NCBI GenBank assembly: GCA_020849665.1
Contig: JADLFX010000085.1
Coordinates: forward strand, 1 to 64,000
DNA: 64,000 nt
Direction of reading: 5' to 3'
From: Planctomycetota bacterium
GTDB taxonomy: Bacteria; Planctomycetota; UBA1135; UBA2386
Shown: positions 37,589 through 46,219 of the stretch, piece after piece
Layout: each line of letters opens with the position of its first letter
Numbering within the stretch: position 1 is the stretch's first letter
Notes under the pieces: model-generated
Told to the model about the DNA's origin: nothing
Database searches by the model: none
What the model saw: only the letters and a program-made list of their open reading frames with translations
Translations under genes and position numbers: made by a program

Positions 37589-38745
37589 CCGCACCCGATC
37601 CCGCCTGCCGTTGGCTCCCGCCGCGCGCGCCGGCCAGCCTCCGCACCGCCCTGGCACGGGCCGGGACGCCCGCGATCCCTCTGGTGCGGCGCGGCGCCCA
37701 CCACGGCTATCTGGTCCCCGCGGCCGAGGGCCCGCTGCCCGCCGCGGACGTGCTGGCGCGTTGGCGCAGCGACCGGCCCGTGCTCCTGCGCGGCGTCCTG
37801 CGCGCCCGCATCCGGCCGTATCGCCAGGCACTGGGCGAGACCCTGCGCCTCTTCGCGCGCCTGCGCCGCGGGGCGCGCTTCTTCGACTGGGTGATCGGAC
37901 GCCTGGCCGGCCAGGGGGTCTACCAGAGCGTGGGGTCCTCGATCGACCTGGGGGATCCGCGCGAGGTCGAGAAGGCATTCGCGCGCGCCCGCGGCGCGCG
38001 CCGCGGCGACGGCGACCTGTGGGCCAAGCTGGCCTGGATCGCGCACGACCCCCGCGATCCCTCGCTGCGGATCCGGTTCTCCTGGGGCGTGGAGGCGCTG
38101 CAGGAGTGGCATCGGGATCCGCGGCAGGCGCGCCGCGCCGACGGGCTGGCCGCCGCGCTCTTCCCCGAATGCGCCGTACTGGGCGGGCACCGGCTGCTCT
38201 TCGACCTGCTCCGGCACCTGACCGGCGGCCCGGTGCGCCTCTCCGAGCGGATCGTCTACAACAACGTGCCGGGCGGCGGCGCGGTGTTCCACCACGACGC
38301 CGAGGCGACGCAGCTCGGGGTCTGCTTCGGCCAGCTGGCGGGCGAGACGGCGTGGCTGGCCCTGCCCCGCCGTGAACTCGCCGAGGTGGTGGCCGAGGTG
38401 GCGCACGGGCGCGCGACGCTGCGCCGGTTCCTCGGTACGCCGGCGCGGGCCTTCGCAGCCCTAAAGGACACCCGCGAGCCGCGGCTCGACCGCCTGCTCA
38501 ATCGCGACCCGGTCCTCACCCGCCGCCTGGTCGAACGCGGAGCCGCCTTCCGCATGCGCGCCGGCGACGCCGTCCTCCTGCCCTCGCACTCGCGCGAGGA
38601 CGTGGCGTGGCACTCGGTGTTCGGCATCGGCCGGAGCCCCAGCCTCGCCCACAGCTACGGCATCTTCGCCGCCGCGCCGTCGCGCCACGGGCGCCGCTCG
38701 CGCGCGAATCCTCGCGCGCCTGGGACGCACCCGCGCCCGCCATGA
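37585..38745 (+). CDS. uncharacterised protein, possible HxD...H metal-dependent oxygenase
   Basis: Protein of 386 residues, no signal peptide. I do not recognise the family with certainty. Near residues 229-236 it has NVPGGGAVFHHDAEATQLG, and near 330-345 VLLPSHSREDVAWHSVF. An HxD followed about 100 residues later by His is the metal-site pattern of Fe(II)/2-oxoglutarate and cupin-type oxygenases. The DFFDWVIGRLAGQGVYQS-like stretch before it is unmatched. Translationally coupled to the radical SAM gene by a four-base overlap. A two-step modification by the pair is a reasonable inference. The C-terminal 20 residues are basic and low-complexity. Confidence 0.7.
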   Translation: MTAPDPACRWLPPRAPASLRTALARAGTPAIPLVRRGAHHGYLVPAAEGPLPAADVLARWRSDRPVLLRGVLRARIRPYRQALGETLRLFARLRRGARFFDWVIGRLAGQGVYQSVGSSIDLGDPREVEKAFARARGARRGDGDLWAKLAWIAHDPRDPSLRIRFSWGVEALQEWHRDPRQARRADGLAAALFPECAVLGGHRLLFDLLRHLTGGPVRLSERIVYNNVPGGGAVFHHDAEATQLGVCFGQLAGETAWLALPRRELAEVVAEVAHGRATLRRFLGTPARAFAALKDTREPRLDRLLNRDPVLTRRLVERGAAFRMRAGDAVLLPSHSREDVAWHSVFGIGRSPSLAHSYGIFAAAPSRHGRRSRANPRAPGTHPRPP

Positions 38746-38836
38746 CCGCCACGCTGGAGCGCCTCGCGCCCGTTGCGTACCGTGCCCCGCTGCCGACCCT
38801 CGCCCTCCACGCCCGCGCCACGGGCGCGCCTCGCCC

Positions 38837-40735
38837 ATGACCACGATGGACTTCTTCGGCCGCCAGGCGGCCGCCCGTCGCAACACCACCACGCTCGTGG
38901 TGCTCTTCTCGCTGGCGGTCGCGGCCACGGTCGCGCTGGTCTACGCGCTCTTCGCCGCCCTCTTCCTGGAGCAGGGCGTGGCGGCCGGTCGGAGCTGGCG
39001 CTGGTTCGAGCCGCAGCTCTTCGCCGGGGTCGTGGCGGGAACCCTGGCCGTGGTGGTCGCATGCATGCTCTACAAGGTGGCGCAGCTGGCCCGGGGCGGC
39101 GCCGCGGTCGCCCAGATGCTCGGCGGACGGCAGGTCTCGCCCAACACCACCGCCCTGCACGAGAAGACCCTCGTGAACGTGGTCGAGGAGATGGCGATCG
39201 CCTCGGGCGTGCCGATCCCCAAGGTCTACGTCCTGGACCAGGAGCCCTCGATCAACGCGTTCGCCGCCGGCTTCGGCACCAAGGACGCGGCGGTCGCGGT
39301 CACCCGCGGCGCCCTCGACGCGTTCCCACGCAACGAGCTGCAGGGAGTGATCGGCCATGAGTTCAGCCACATCCTCAACGGCGACATGCGGCTCAACATC
39401 CGCCTCATGGGCTGGCTGGCCGGCATCACCGCGATCTCCACGGCGGGCTACATCCTCCTGCGCTCGGTGCGCCACGTCCGCTCCGGCGGGGGCAAGAAGG
39501 GTGGCGGGATCGCGGGCATCCTGGCGCTCGGGCTCGGACTCCTGGTGATCGGCGCGATCGGCACCCTGTTCGCGAAGCTGATCAAGGCGGCAGTGTCGCG
39601 CCAGCGCGAGTTCCTCGCGGACGCCGCCTCGGTGCAGTTCACGCGCCACCCCGAGGGCATCGCCAACGCCCTGCGCCGGATCGGCGGCTATCCGAGCGGC
39701 TCGCGCATCGGCAACGCCCACGCCCAGGAGGCGAGCCACTTCTTCTTCTGCAACGCGGTGGGCGATCCCATGGCCCGGTGGTTCGCCACCCACCCGCCGC
39801 TGGCCGAGCGCATCGCGGCCATCGAGCCGCTCTCGCGCCTGCCGCAGTACCGGGACGCCGCCGCGCCCGCGGGCGCCGCGCGCGCCGGCGGCGCCACGCC
39901 CGAGGCCGTGGTGGCGAGCATCGCCAGCCCGGGACCGGCGCACGTCGAGTACGGCGCGGAGCTCCTGCGCTCGCTGCCGATGCAGCTCGCCGTCGCGGTG
40001 CGCGAGCCGTTCTCCGCGCACGCGCTGGTGCTCGCGTTCCTGCTGGAGCGTGACGGCCCGACGCGGACCGCGCAGCGGGCCCTCGTGCAGGAGCGGGCCG
40101 GGCCCGAGATCGCCCACGAGACCTCCGTGCTCGCCCCCATGGTCGCGCAGTTGCCGGTCGAACACCGGCTGCCGGTGCTGGCGCTCGCGGTGGGCGCCCT
40201 GCGCCAGCTCTCGCGCGAGCAGTTCGAGCGCTTCCGCGGCCTCGTCGACGCCCTGATCGAGGCGGACGCCAGGGTCACGCTCCCCGAGTACGCGCTGCGC
40301 AAGATGGTGATGCGGGTGCTCGGCCAGCACTTCGCCCCCACCCCCCCGCCGAAGGTCGTCCACCACCGCATCGCGGAGCTGCGCCGCGAGACGGCGGCCG
40401 TGCTGGCCGCCCTGGCCAAGGTCGGCCACGAGGACGCCACCAGGGCCGAGGCCGCGTTCGCCCAGGGCATGGCGCTCCTGGCCAAGGACCTGGGCGAGGC
40501 GCCGGCATTCGCCGAGGTGGCCGCCAGCAGCCTGGCCGACGTCGACGCGGCGTTGGAGCGCTTCGTCCACGCCTCCCAGGGCGTCCGCCGCCAGCTCCTC
40601 ATCGCCATGGCCCACGTGGCCGGCGTGGACGGGACGGTGCGCGGCGCGGAAGGCGAACTCCTGCGCGCGGTGGCCGACGGCCTGGGGATGCCGATCCCGC
40701 CGCTCCTGCCGTCCTCGCCGCCGCCCCGGGTCTGA
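38837..40735 (+). CDS. membrane M48 metalloprotease (HtpX-like) with C-terminal extension
   Basis: Protein of 632 residues. Two TM helices (about 18-44 and 62-80) precede an M48 peptidase domain with zinc motif HEFSH (174-178) and third-ligand segment RQREFLADAASV (near 259). Two more hydrophobic segments lie between (about 185-240). HtpX-type enzymes degrade damaged membrane proteins with the active site in the cytoplasm. The last 300 residues are an added region, helical, ending in a part that resembles a TerB-like domain (LIAMAHVAGVDGTVRGAEGELL). That extension is larger than in classical HtpX. ATG 38837 is the natural start; a TACCGT box lies about 55 bases upstream. Confidence 0.9.
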   Translation: MTTMDFFGRQAAARRNTTTLVVLFSLAVAATVALVYALFAALFLEQGVAAGRSWRWFEPQLFAGVVAGTLAVVVACMLYKVAQLARGGAAVAQMLGGRQVSPNTTALHEKTLVNVVEEMAIASGVPIPKVYVLDQEPSINAFAAGFGTKDAAVAVTRGALDAFPRNELQGVIGHEFSHILNGDMRLNIRLMGWLAGITAISTAGYILLRSVRHVRSGGGKKGGGIAGILALGLGLLVIGAIGTLFAKLIKAAVSRQREFLADAASVQFTRHPEGIANALRRIGGYPSGSRIGNAHAQEASHFFFCNAVGDPMARWFATHPPLAERIAAIEPLSRLPQYRDAAAPAGAARAGGATPEAVVASIASPGPAHVEYGAELLRSLPMQLAVAVREPFSAHALVLAFLLERDGPTRTAQRALVQERAGPEIAHETSVLAPMVAQLPVEHRLPVLALAVGALRQLSREQFERFRGLVDALIEADARVTLPEYALRKMVMRVLGQHFAPTPPPKVVHHRIAELRRETAAVLAALAKVGHEDATRAEAAFAQGMALLAKDLGEAPAFAEVAASSLADVDAALERFVHASQGVRRQLLIAMAHVAGVDGTVRGAEGELLRAVADGLGMPIPPLLPSSPPPRV

Positions 40736-40775
40736 GCCCGCCGCCGCACGCACCGCGCACCGCGCGCACGTCGGC

Positions 40776-40781
40776 TACAGT
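40776..40781 (+). promoter_or_regulatory. -10-like box before the 1011-residue protein gene
   Basis: TACAGT ends 11 bases before ATG 40793, with no ribosome-binding site between. Confidence 0.4.
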
Positions 40782-40792
40782 GCCGGCCCACC

Positions 40793-43700
40793 ATGCGAGC
40801 CGCACTCCTTTCCGGTCTGCTCCTCGCCTGCCCCCTCGCCCCCCAGGACCCGACCCTGCCCGCCGAGCGCCAGCTCGCGGAGGCCCGCGCCCTGGTCGCG
40901 GACGGCAAGCCCGGCGACGCCTGGGCCGCGGTGCTGCGCGCCCTGGAGTTCGACCCGCGCCACTACGGCGCACTCGCCCTGGCCGCGCGCCTCGCCGCGG
41001 ACCAGGGCGACCGCGACGCCGCGGTCCATGCCTGGCACCTGTGGCTCGACGTGCACGACGGCCAGCGGCGACCCGCCGCCCTGGGCAAGGAGCGCGGGGA
41101 GATCCTGAAGGCGCTGCTGGAGAAGGACCCCAAGGCCCAGGCCTGGGCGACCCTGCAGGAGGAGTACGTCCGCAACCTGGTCCAGCTGGCGCGCGACTAC
41201 CGGAGCCGCAAGGACCTGCTCGGCGCCATCGAGGCGCTCGGCCACGTGCTCCAGGTCGATCCGCACCACGAGGCCGCCAAGGCCGCGATCGCCGAGATCC
41301 GGCGCACCGGCGGCCGCGAGGTGGCGGTCGAGGACCTCTACGCCGGCGGCGACCCGACCGCCGGGCTCTCGGCCGAGCAGATCGAGTCCGAGGACCGCAA
41401 GCACGCCGAATGGGACAAGGCCTGGACCAAGGAGACCGACAACTACCGCTACCGGACCAACGCCGGCTTCCTGGTCCTGCAGACCTCGGCCATCGCGATG
41501 GAGCAGATGAACCGCTTCTACCGGCGCTTCTTCCGCTTCAAGGAGGACGGCGGCAAGACGCCGCAGATCGAGATCCGCATCTTCAAGAGCCGTGACGAGT
41601 ACCTGAGCCTCGGGCGCAACCCCGCGCCGTGGTCCGGCGGGCACTTCACGGGCGACAGCGTCGAGACCTATGTCGGCGGCGTCTCCGGCAAGGAGTCGGT
41701 GCGCGACATGTACCGCACGCTCTTCCACGAGGCCGCGCACCAGTTCGTGTCGCTGACCGGGCCGATGGTGCCCGGCTGGCTGAACGAGGCCTTCGCGTCG
41801 TTCTTCGAGGGCTGCACGATCCTCAGCAACGGCACGGTGCGCTGGAACCAGGTCCCCGCCGGCCGGCTCTTCCCGCTGGCCACGCGGCTGGAGAACGGCT
41901 TCGCGGCGAGCGCGGAAGAGGGCGTGCGCGACGAGAAGGGCGAGTGGGCCGAGCCCAGGACCGCGCCGCGCTTCCGCCACGTGGTGCAGGGTGGCTACGC
42001 GTGGGGCCCGCCGTGGTACGCGCCGACCTGGGGCGTCGTCTACTTCCTCTACAACTTCCGCGACCCGCAGGGACGACCGGTGTACCGCGACGTCCTGCAC
42101 GCCTACTACCTCTCGTTCAAGCGCGGCCAGCCCAAGGATCCGATCCTGCACTTCGAGGAGACCGTGCTGCGCGCCGCGCCGCTCTCGCCGGTGCGCACCA
42201 TCGACGAGCTGGATGACATCTGGCGGCGCTGGATCCTCGAGCTGCGCGACCGCGAGACCGGCAAGACCCAGCGTGGCGCCGAGCTGCTGCGGCTGGCCAA
42301 GGCCGCGCGCGAACGTGCCGACCTCGCGCTCGCGCTCGAGTTCCTCGACGAGGCCAACGGCGCCGAGCCCGGGCGCATCGACGTGCTGCAGGAGCTCGCC
42401 ACGCTGCTGGAGGAGCTGAAGCTGTACCCGCGCGCCGCGGCGGCGTGGCGCGAGCTGGCGCGCGAGCTGGAGCTGGGTGGGCGCGAACCCGAACTCCTGG
42501 GCCGTGCCAGGGACCGGGTTCTGGCGCTCGACCCTCTGGCCCGCGCCTACCAGCGCATGAAGACCGACCTCGCGCGGCGCGGCATCGAGCTGGCCAGGGA
42601 CTACGAGGCCCGCGGCCTGCCCACCATGGCCCTGGAGATCGCGCGGCGCATGAGCGCCAACTTCTCGATCCCCGAGGCGATGGGGTTCTACGCCGCCCTG
42701 GCCGAGCGCACCGGCAAGAGCCTGGCCCGCTGGCGGGTCGCGTACGACGAGCGCAGCCTCGCGGGCTGGTCGGGCGGCGACGGCGTCTACCAGGCGTACG
42801 GCGCCACGATCCGGGCCCAGGTGCCGGCTGGCGAGGCCATGGGCAGCGCCGTCGTCACCAGCGAGCTCACCTGCGACGTGACCTTCGACGCCGACTTCTC
42901 CCTGGAGGCGGAGATGCGCATTCCCAAGGACGAGGAGGGGCTCGCCACCGGCTCGCTGATGGGACTCTGCTTCGGCCGCAAGGACGCGGACCACTTCCAC
43001 GCCGTGGTCCTGCACGCCAAGGGCTTCCTGGATGTCGCGACCAAGAACGGCGGCTCGGTGTGGACCGTGCGCGACCACCGGCAGGTGACGGTGAGCGACG
43101 CGTGGCGCCGGCTGCGCATCGACGTGGTCGGCCGCAGCGTGGACCTCTACCTCGACGGCCTCTACGTGCGCTCGCTGGAGCTCGAGAACCGCGAGACGGT
43201 GCGGGGCACGTTCGGACTCATCACAGGCCCCGGCCGCGCCGAGTACCGGCGCATCCGTCTGCTGGCGCGCGAGCGCTTCGACCCTGCGGCCCGCATCGAG
43301 CGGAGTCTCGCCATGCAGCGCGTCGCCAAGGACCTGGCGCTGCGTGCCCCGGGCTCGTTCACTGGGCTGGAGCCGCCGCCGCTGCGGCTGCGCACCGTGG
43401 TGCAGGGCGATCCCGCGGCGCTGGCCGAAAGGAAGGGCAAGCCGGTGATGCTGGTGTTCTGGACGCCGGCGCAGGACCGCGCGATCCCCACCCAGGCGTG
43501 GCTCGCGCACGTGGCGGAGGCGTATCGCCAGCACGGCCTGGTCATGATCGTGGTCTGCGACGGCGGCACGCGCGAGAGCGAGGTGCGCGCGTATCTGGCC
43601 GAGAAGCCCCTGCCCGGCGCGATCGTCGCGCTGGACGAGATCAATGCCACCTACGACGCGTACTTCCTCAGGCCGGGCTTCTTCGGGCTGCCGCGCGTCC

Positions 43701-43828
43701 TGCTCGTCGACCGGGACGGCAAGGTGACCTTCGAGGGCGACCCGGGGTTCCGCGCGGGGATCGGCTGGCGCCCCGAGGACGGCCCCACCTACGTGGACGA
43801 GTCCCTGCGCCGCCTGCTCGGGCTCTAG
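40793..43828 (+). CDS. multidomain TPR, metallopeptidase, DUF1080 and thioredoxin-like protein
   Basis: Protein of 1011 residues with a short N-terminal signal (about 1-17). Parts in order: TPR-like repeats (22-170); a DUF1570/gluzincin-type peptidase region with HEAAH at 312-316 and downstream WLNEAFASFFEG supplying a likely third ligand; further TPR-like helices (about 440-640); a DUF1080/3-keto-disaccharide-hydrolase-like concanavalin fold (about 645-835: DFSLEAEMRIPKDE, LRIDVVGRSVDLYLDGLYV); and a thioredoxin/AhpC-like domain (about 870-1000: KPVMLVFWTPAQDR, GLPRVLLVDRDGKV) in which the CxxC is absent. All zinc ligands are present. Exported or periplasmic by its signal. Substrates unknown. 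Confidence 0.85.
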   Translation: MRAALLSGLLLACPLAPQDPTLPAERQLAEARALVADGKPGDAWAAVLRALEFDPRHYGALALAARLAADQGDRDAAVHAWHLWLDVHDGQRRPAALGKERGEILKALLEKDPKAQAWATLQEEYVRNLVQLARDYRSRKDLLGAIEALGHVLQVDPHHEAAKAAIAEIRRTGGREVAVEDLYAGGDPTAGLSAEQIESEDRKHAEWDKAWTKETDNYRYRTNAGFLVLQTSAIAMEQMNRFYRRFFRFKEDGGKTPQIEIRIFKSRDEYLSLGRNPAPWSGGHFTGDSVETYVGGVSGKESVRDMYRTLFHEAAHQFVSLTGPMVPGWLNEAFASFFEGCTILSNGTVRWNQVPAGRLFPLATRLENGFAASAEEGVRDEKGEWAEPRTAPRFRHVVQGGYAWGPPWYAPTWGVVYFLYNFRDPQGRPVYRDVLHAYYLSFKRGQPKDPILHFEETVLRAAPLSPVRTIDELDDIWRRWILELRDRETGKTQRGAELLRLAKAARERADLALALEFLDEANGAEPGRIDVLQELATLLEELKLYPRAAAAWRELARELELGGREPELLGRARDRVLALDPLARAYQRMKTDLARRGIELARDYEARGLPTMALEIARRMSANFSIPEAMGFYAALAERTGKSLARWRVAYDERSLAGWSGGDGVYQAYGATIRAQVPAGEAMGSAVVTSELTCDVTFDADFSLEAEMRIPKDEEGLATGSLMGLCFGRKDADHFHAVVLHAKGFLDVATKNGGSVWTVRDHRQVTVSDAWRRLRIDVVGRSVDLYLDGLYVRSLELENRETVRGTFGLITGPGRAEYRRIRLLARERFDPAARIERSLAMQRVAKDLALRAPGSFTGLEPPPLRLRTVVQGDPAALAERKGKPVMLVFWTPAQDRAIPTQAWLAHVAEAYRQHGLVMIVVCDGGTRESEVRAYLAEKPLPGAIVALDEINATYDAYFLRPGFFGLPRVLLVDRDGKVTFEGDPGFRAGIGWRPEDGPTYVDESLRRLLGL

Positions 43829-43834
43829 GCACCG

Positions 43835-43860
43835 CGCGGCTCCCGCGGAGCGGGACCGCG
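43835..43860 (+). terminator. intergenic hairpin after the 1011-residue protein gene
   Basis: CGCGG-c-TCCCG pairs with CGGGA-CCGCG around a five-base loop, beginning seven bases after the stop codon. No T-tract follows. The next gene starts 46 bases further on the same strand. Confidence 0.5.
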
Positions 43861-43905
43861 CCCTCGGCCTTGTCGCGGCCCACGGTCCCGGTCCACACTG
43901 CCGGG

Positions 43906-44634
43906 GTGCGGATCGTCCACTCCTTGAGCCTGCTTCTGGCGTTGGCCCCGCTGGCCGCGCAGGGCACGCCGGCGACCGCCGCGGCCAGCCGTCCCGCGGG
44001 CACGGAGTTCCGGGCCCCTTCGGGCTCCTTCTCCCTGGTGCTGCCTCCTGGGTGGAGCGTCCTCACTCCGGACCAGGCACGGCTCCTGCGCCGCACCCAG
44101 CCGGGTTTCCCCAAGGACCTGCTGGAGCTGGTGCCCGGCCGCTACTACCACGTGGGCGCCGTGGCCCGCTGGCTGGAGGGCGGCTTCGACGGGCGGGCGG
44201 TGACCTTCCTCGAGCAGGAGGGCGCGCTGACCGTCGACGAGGCCGGGATCGCGGCCGTCCGCGAGTCCGTGGCGGAACATGCCCGCACGCAGGGCACGCG
44301 CCTCGAACTCGCCGGCGTCGAGTTGGTGCGGCTGGGGATCCGCCAGCACCCGGCCATCGCCGCGCGGCTCCTGGCCGAGGCCGAAGACGGGCCGATCACG
44401 GTGCTGCGCCACTACGTACCCACCGGGACGCGCCTGCTCGTGGTCTCGCTGCGGGCACGCACGGCAGATGCAGCGGACGCGATCGCCCTGTGGCAGGAGC
44501 ATCTCCCCACCCTGTCCTGCGCGCAGCCGCCCCGCGAGGCCGCTTCGTCCGGCGGCAAGCTCCTCTACGCCGCCGTGCTCGGTGCACTCATCGGCACCCT
44601 CCTGCTGGTGCTGCGCCGCCGCCGGGTTCCTTGA
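43906..44634 (+). CDS. membrane-anchored exported protein, unknown
   Basis: Protein of 242 residues. GTG 43906 gives a good signal peptide (IVHSLSLLLALAPLAAQG). The mature domain (about 35-205) starts FRAPSGSFSLVLPPGWSVL, a pattern seen in small PsbP/Mog1-like or DUF1795-type domains. A C-terminal TM helix (about 215-236: LLYAAVLGALIGTLLLVL) ends in RRRRVP, so the domain faces outward with a positive cytoplasmic stop. I do not assign a function. The hairpin at 43835-43860 separates it from the gene before. Confidence 0.75.
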   Translation: MRIVHSLSLLLALAPLAAQGTPATAAASRPAGTEFRAPSGSFSLVLPPGWSVLTPDQARLLRRTQPGFPKDLLELVPGRYYHVGAVARWLEGGFDGRAVTFLEQEGALTVDEAGIAAVRESVAEHARTQGTRLELAGVELVRLGIRQHPAIAARLLAEAEDGPITVLRHYVPTGTRLLVVSLRARTADAADAIALWQEHLPTLSCAQPPREAASSGGKLLYAAVLGALIGTLLLVLRRRRVP

Positions 44635-44691
44635 GTTTGCCGGGACGTGCCGGCACCATGGGGCACCCGGACCCCTCTTCCACTACAGCCC

Positions 44692-46197
44692 TTGCCCAAG
44701 TCCGAATCCAAGGCGGCCAGCAGCCGGCCGCTCGACAAGGCGCTCTTCGCCGCGGGTGCGCAGTGCGCGAAGCGCCTCTACCTGGAGTACCACCGCCCGA
44801 AGCTCGTCCCCGCGCCCTCGGAGAACCAGGAGAACCTGGCCGAGGTCGGCCGCGAGCTGGTCGAGATGGCCTGCAAGGCCTTCCCCAAGGGCGAGGCGAT
44901 GGACACCGCGGACTTCGCCGCGGCGACCCGGCGCACCAAGGAGATCCTCGAGCAGGCGAAGCCGGTGGTGCTCTTCCATGCGGCCTTCGGCCACGAAGGC
45001 GTCGAGGTGCGCGCCGACATCGTGCTGGGCGGCACCGACAAGAGCGTGATGCTCTACGAGGTGAAGTCCGGGACCAAGGTGAAGCCGCGCCACGTGCAGG
45101 ACGTCGCGCTGCAGATCCACGTGATCGAGGCGTGCGGCTACAAGGTGCGGACCGCCAGCGTCCTGCACCTGAACCCGGGCTTCGTGCACGACGGGAAGGG
45201 CGCCCCGCCGGTGCAGCAGCTCTTCAAGAGCGTGGACATCACCGAGCGCGCGCGCCGGCACTTGGAGCGGGTGCGCGACCAGCTCGGCAACTTCCGCGCG
45301 GTCCTGGCCGACCGGGGCAGCGAGGACCTGCCCATGGGCACGTGGTGCCACATGCCGTTCCGCTGCGTGTTCTACGCGCACTGCCGCGAACAGGCCCCGG
45401 AGCACCCGCTGGTGGAGATGCCGGACCTGACGCGGTCGCAGGAGAGCCGCTGGCACGAGGCCGGGATCGAGACCATGACCCGGGTCGATCCCCAGCAGCC
45501 TGGGCTCACCCTGCTGCAGCGGCGCGCGCTCAAGGCGATCGAGACCGGCGGGCTGGTGGTCGAGGACTTCGTGCGCGCCGAGATGGCCGAACTCGAGCAC
45601 CCGGTGCACCTGATCCACATCGGCTACCTGATCGACGTGTTGCCACGCTTCGCCCGGTCGCGGCCCTGGCAGGCGATCCCGTTCCAGTGGTCCTCGCACG
45701 TGCTGCACGCGGACGGGAAGGTGGAGCACCGCATGTACTTCCACGCCGAACGCGAGGACCCGCGCCCGGCGCTGGTGCGCGCCCTCAGCGACCACGTGCG
45801 CGGTGCGGGGACCGTCGTCGTGTACGGCGGTCAGTTCGAGGACCGGATGCGCGAGCTCCTCGAGGACGTTCCCGAGCACAAGGCCGACGTGCGCCTGCTC
45901 CTGAACGCCCCCTACATCGATCTGCAGCGCCTGCTGCGCGCGGGCGTGTATCACCCCGGCTTCCGGGGTTCGTTCCAGCTGGCCGACGTGGCCGCGGGAC
46001 TGGGGGCGCCGATCGCGCCGACCGAGGACATCGCCGACGTGGACGCCGCGTCGCTCGCCTACGCGCGCTACCTCAACACCCGCACGCGCGCCAACACGCG
46101 CGAGCGCCTGAAGGCCGGCCTGGAGGCGTTCGCCAAGGCGCAGAGCCAGGCGAGCCTCGCCATCCTGCGCGCCCTGCTGGCCGTGCCCGCCGGCTGA
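44692..46197 (+). CDS. DUF2779 protein with RecB/Cas4-like nuclease domain
   Basis: Protein of about 501 residues. The N-terminal 230 residues look like a PD-(D/E)xK nuclease of the Cas4/RecB kind: KRLYLEYHRP near the start, VEVRADIVLGG with the active-site Asp, and VMLYEVKSGTKVK with the ExK. Cys residues at CAKRLYLEY and later WCHMPFRCVFYAHC could hold an Fe-S cluster as in Cas4. The C-terminal half is DUF2779, an RNase H-like/exonuclease-like domain. No CRISPR array or other defence gene is near. TTG 44692 is my best start; GTG 44647 would add 15 residues. It converges on the NYN gene. Confidence 0.82.
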   Translation: MPKSESKAASSRPLDKALFAAGAQCAKRLYLEYHRPKLVPAPSENQENLAEVGRELVEMACKAFPKGEAMDTADFAAATRRTKEILEQAKPVVLFHAAFGHEGVEVRADIVLGGTDKSVMLYEVKSGTKVKPRHVQDVALQIHVIEACGYKVRTASVLHLNPGFVHDGKGAPPVQQLFKSVDITERARRHLERVRDQLGNFRAVLADRGSEDLPMGTWCHMPFRCVFYAHCREQAPEHPLVEMPDLTRSQESRWHEAGIETMTRVDPQQPGLTLLQRRALKAIETGGLVVEDFVRAEMAELEHPVHLIHIGYLIDVLPRFARSRPWQAIPFQWSSHVLHADGKVEHRMYFHAEREDPRPALVRALSDHVRGAGTVVVYGGQFEDRMRELLEDVPEHKADVRLLLNAPYIDLQRLLRAGVYHPGFRGSFQLADVAAGLGAPIAPTEDIADVDAASLAYARYLNTRTRANTRERLKAGLEAFAKAQSQASLAILRALLAVPAG

Positions 46198-46219
46198 GAC
46201 CGCGCGCTGCCGCGCTCAG
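46194..46219. terminator. stop-codon hairpin between convergent genes
   Basis: CTGAG-ac-CGCG pairs with CGCG-CTCAG. The two arms contain the TGA stops of both converging genes, so the structure lies exactly over the gene ends. No T-tract. Confidence 0.45.

Noticed and set aside
38837-40735. Assigning the gene symbol htpX
   Set aside because: The M48 core fits, but the 300-residue C-terminal extension makes simple orthology doubtful.
44692-46197. Calling the DUF2779 protein a CRISPR Cas4
   Set aside because: No cas genes or array are in the window, and the DUF2779 half is not part of Cas4.
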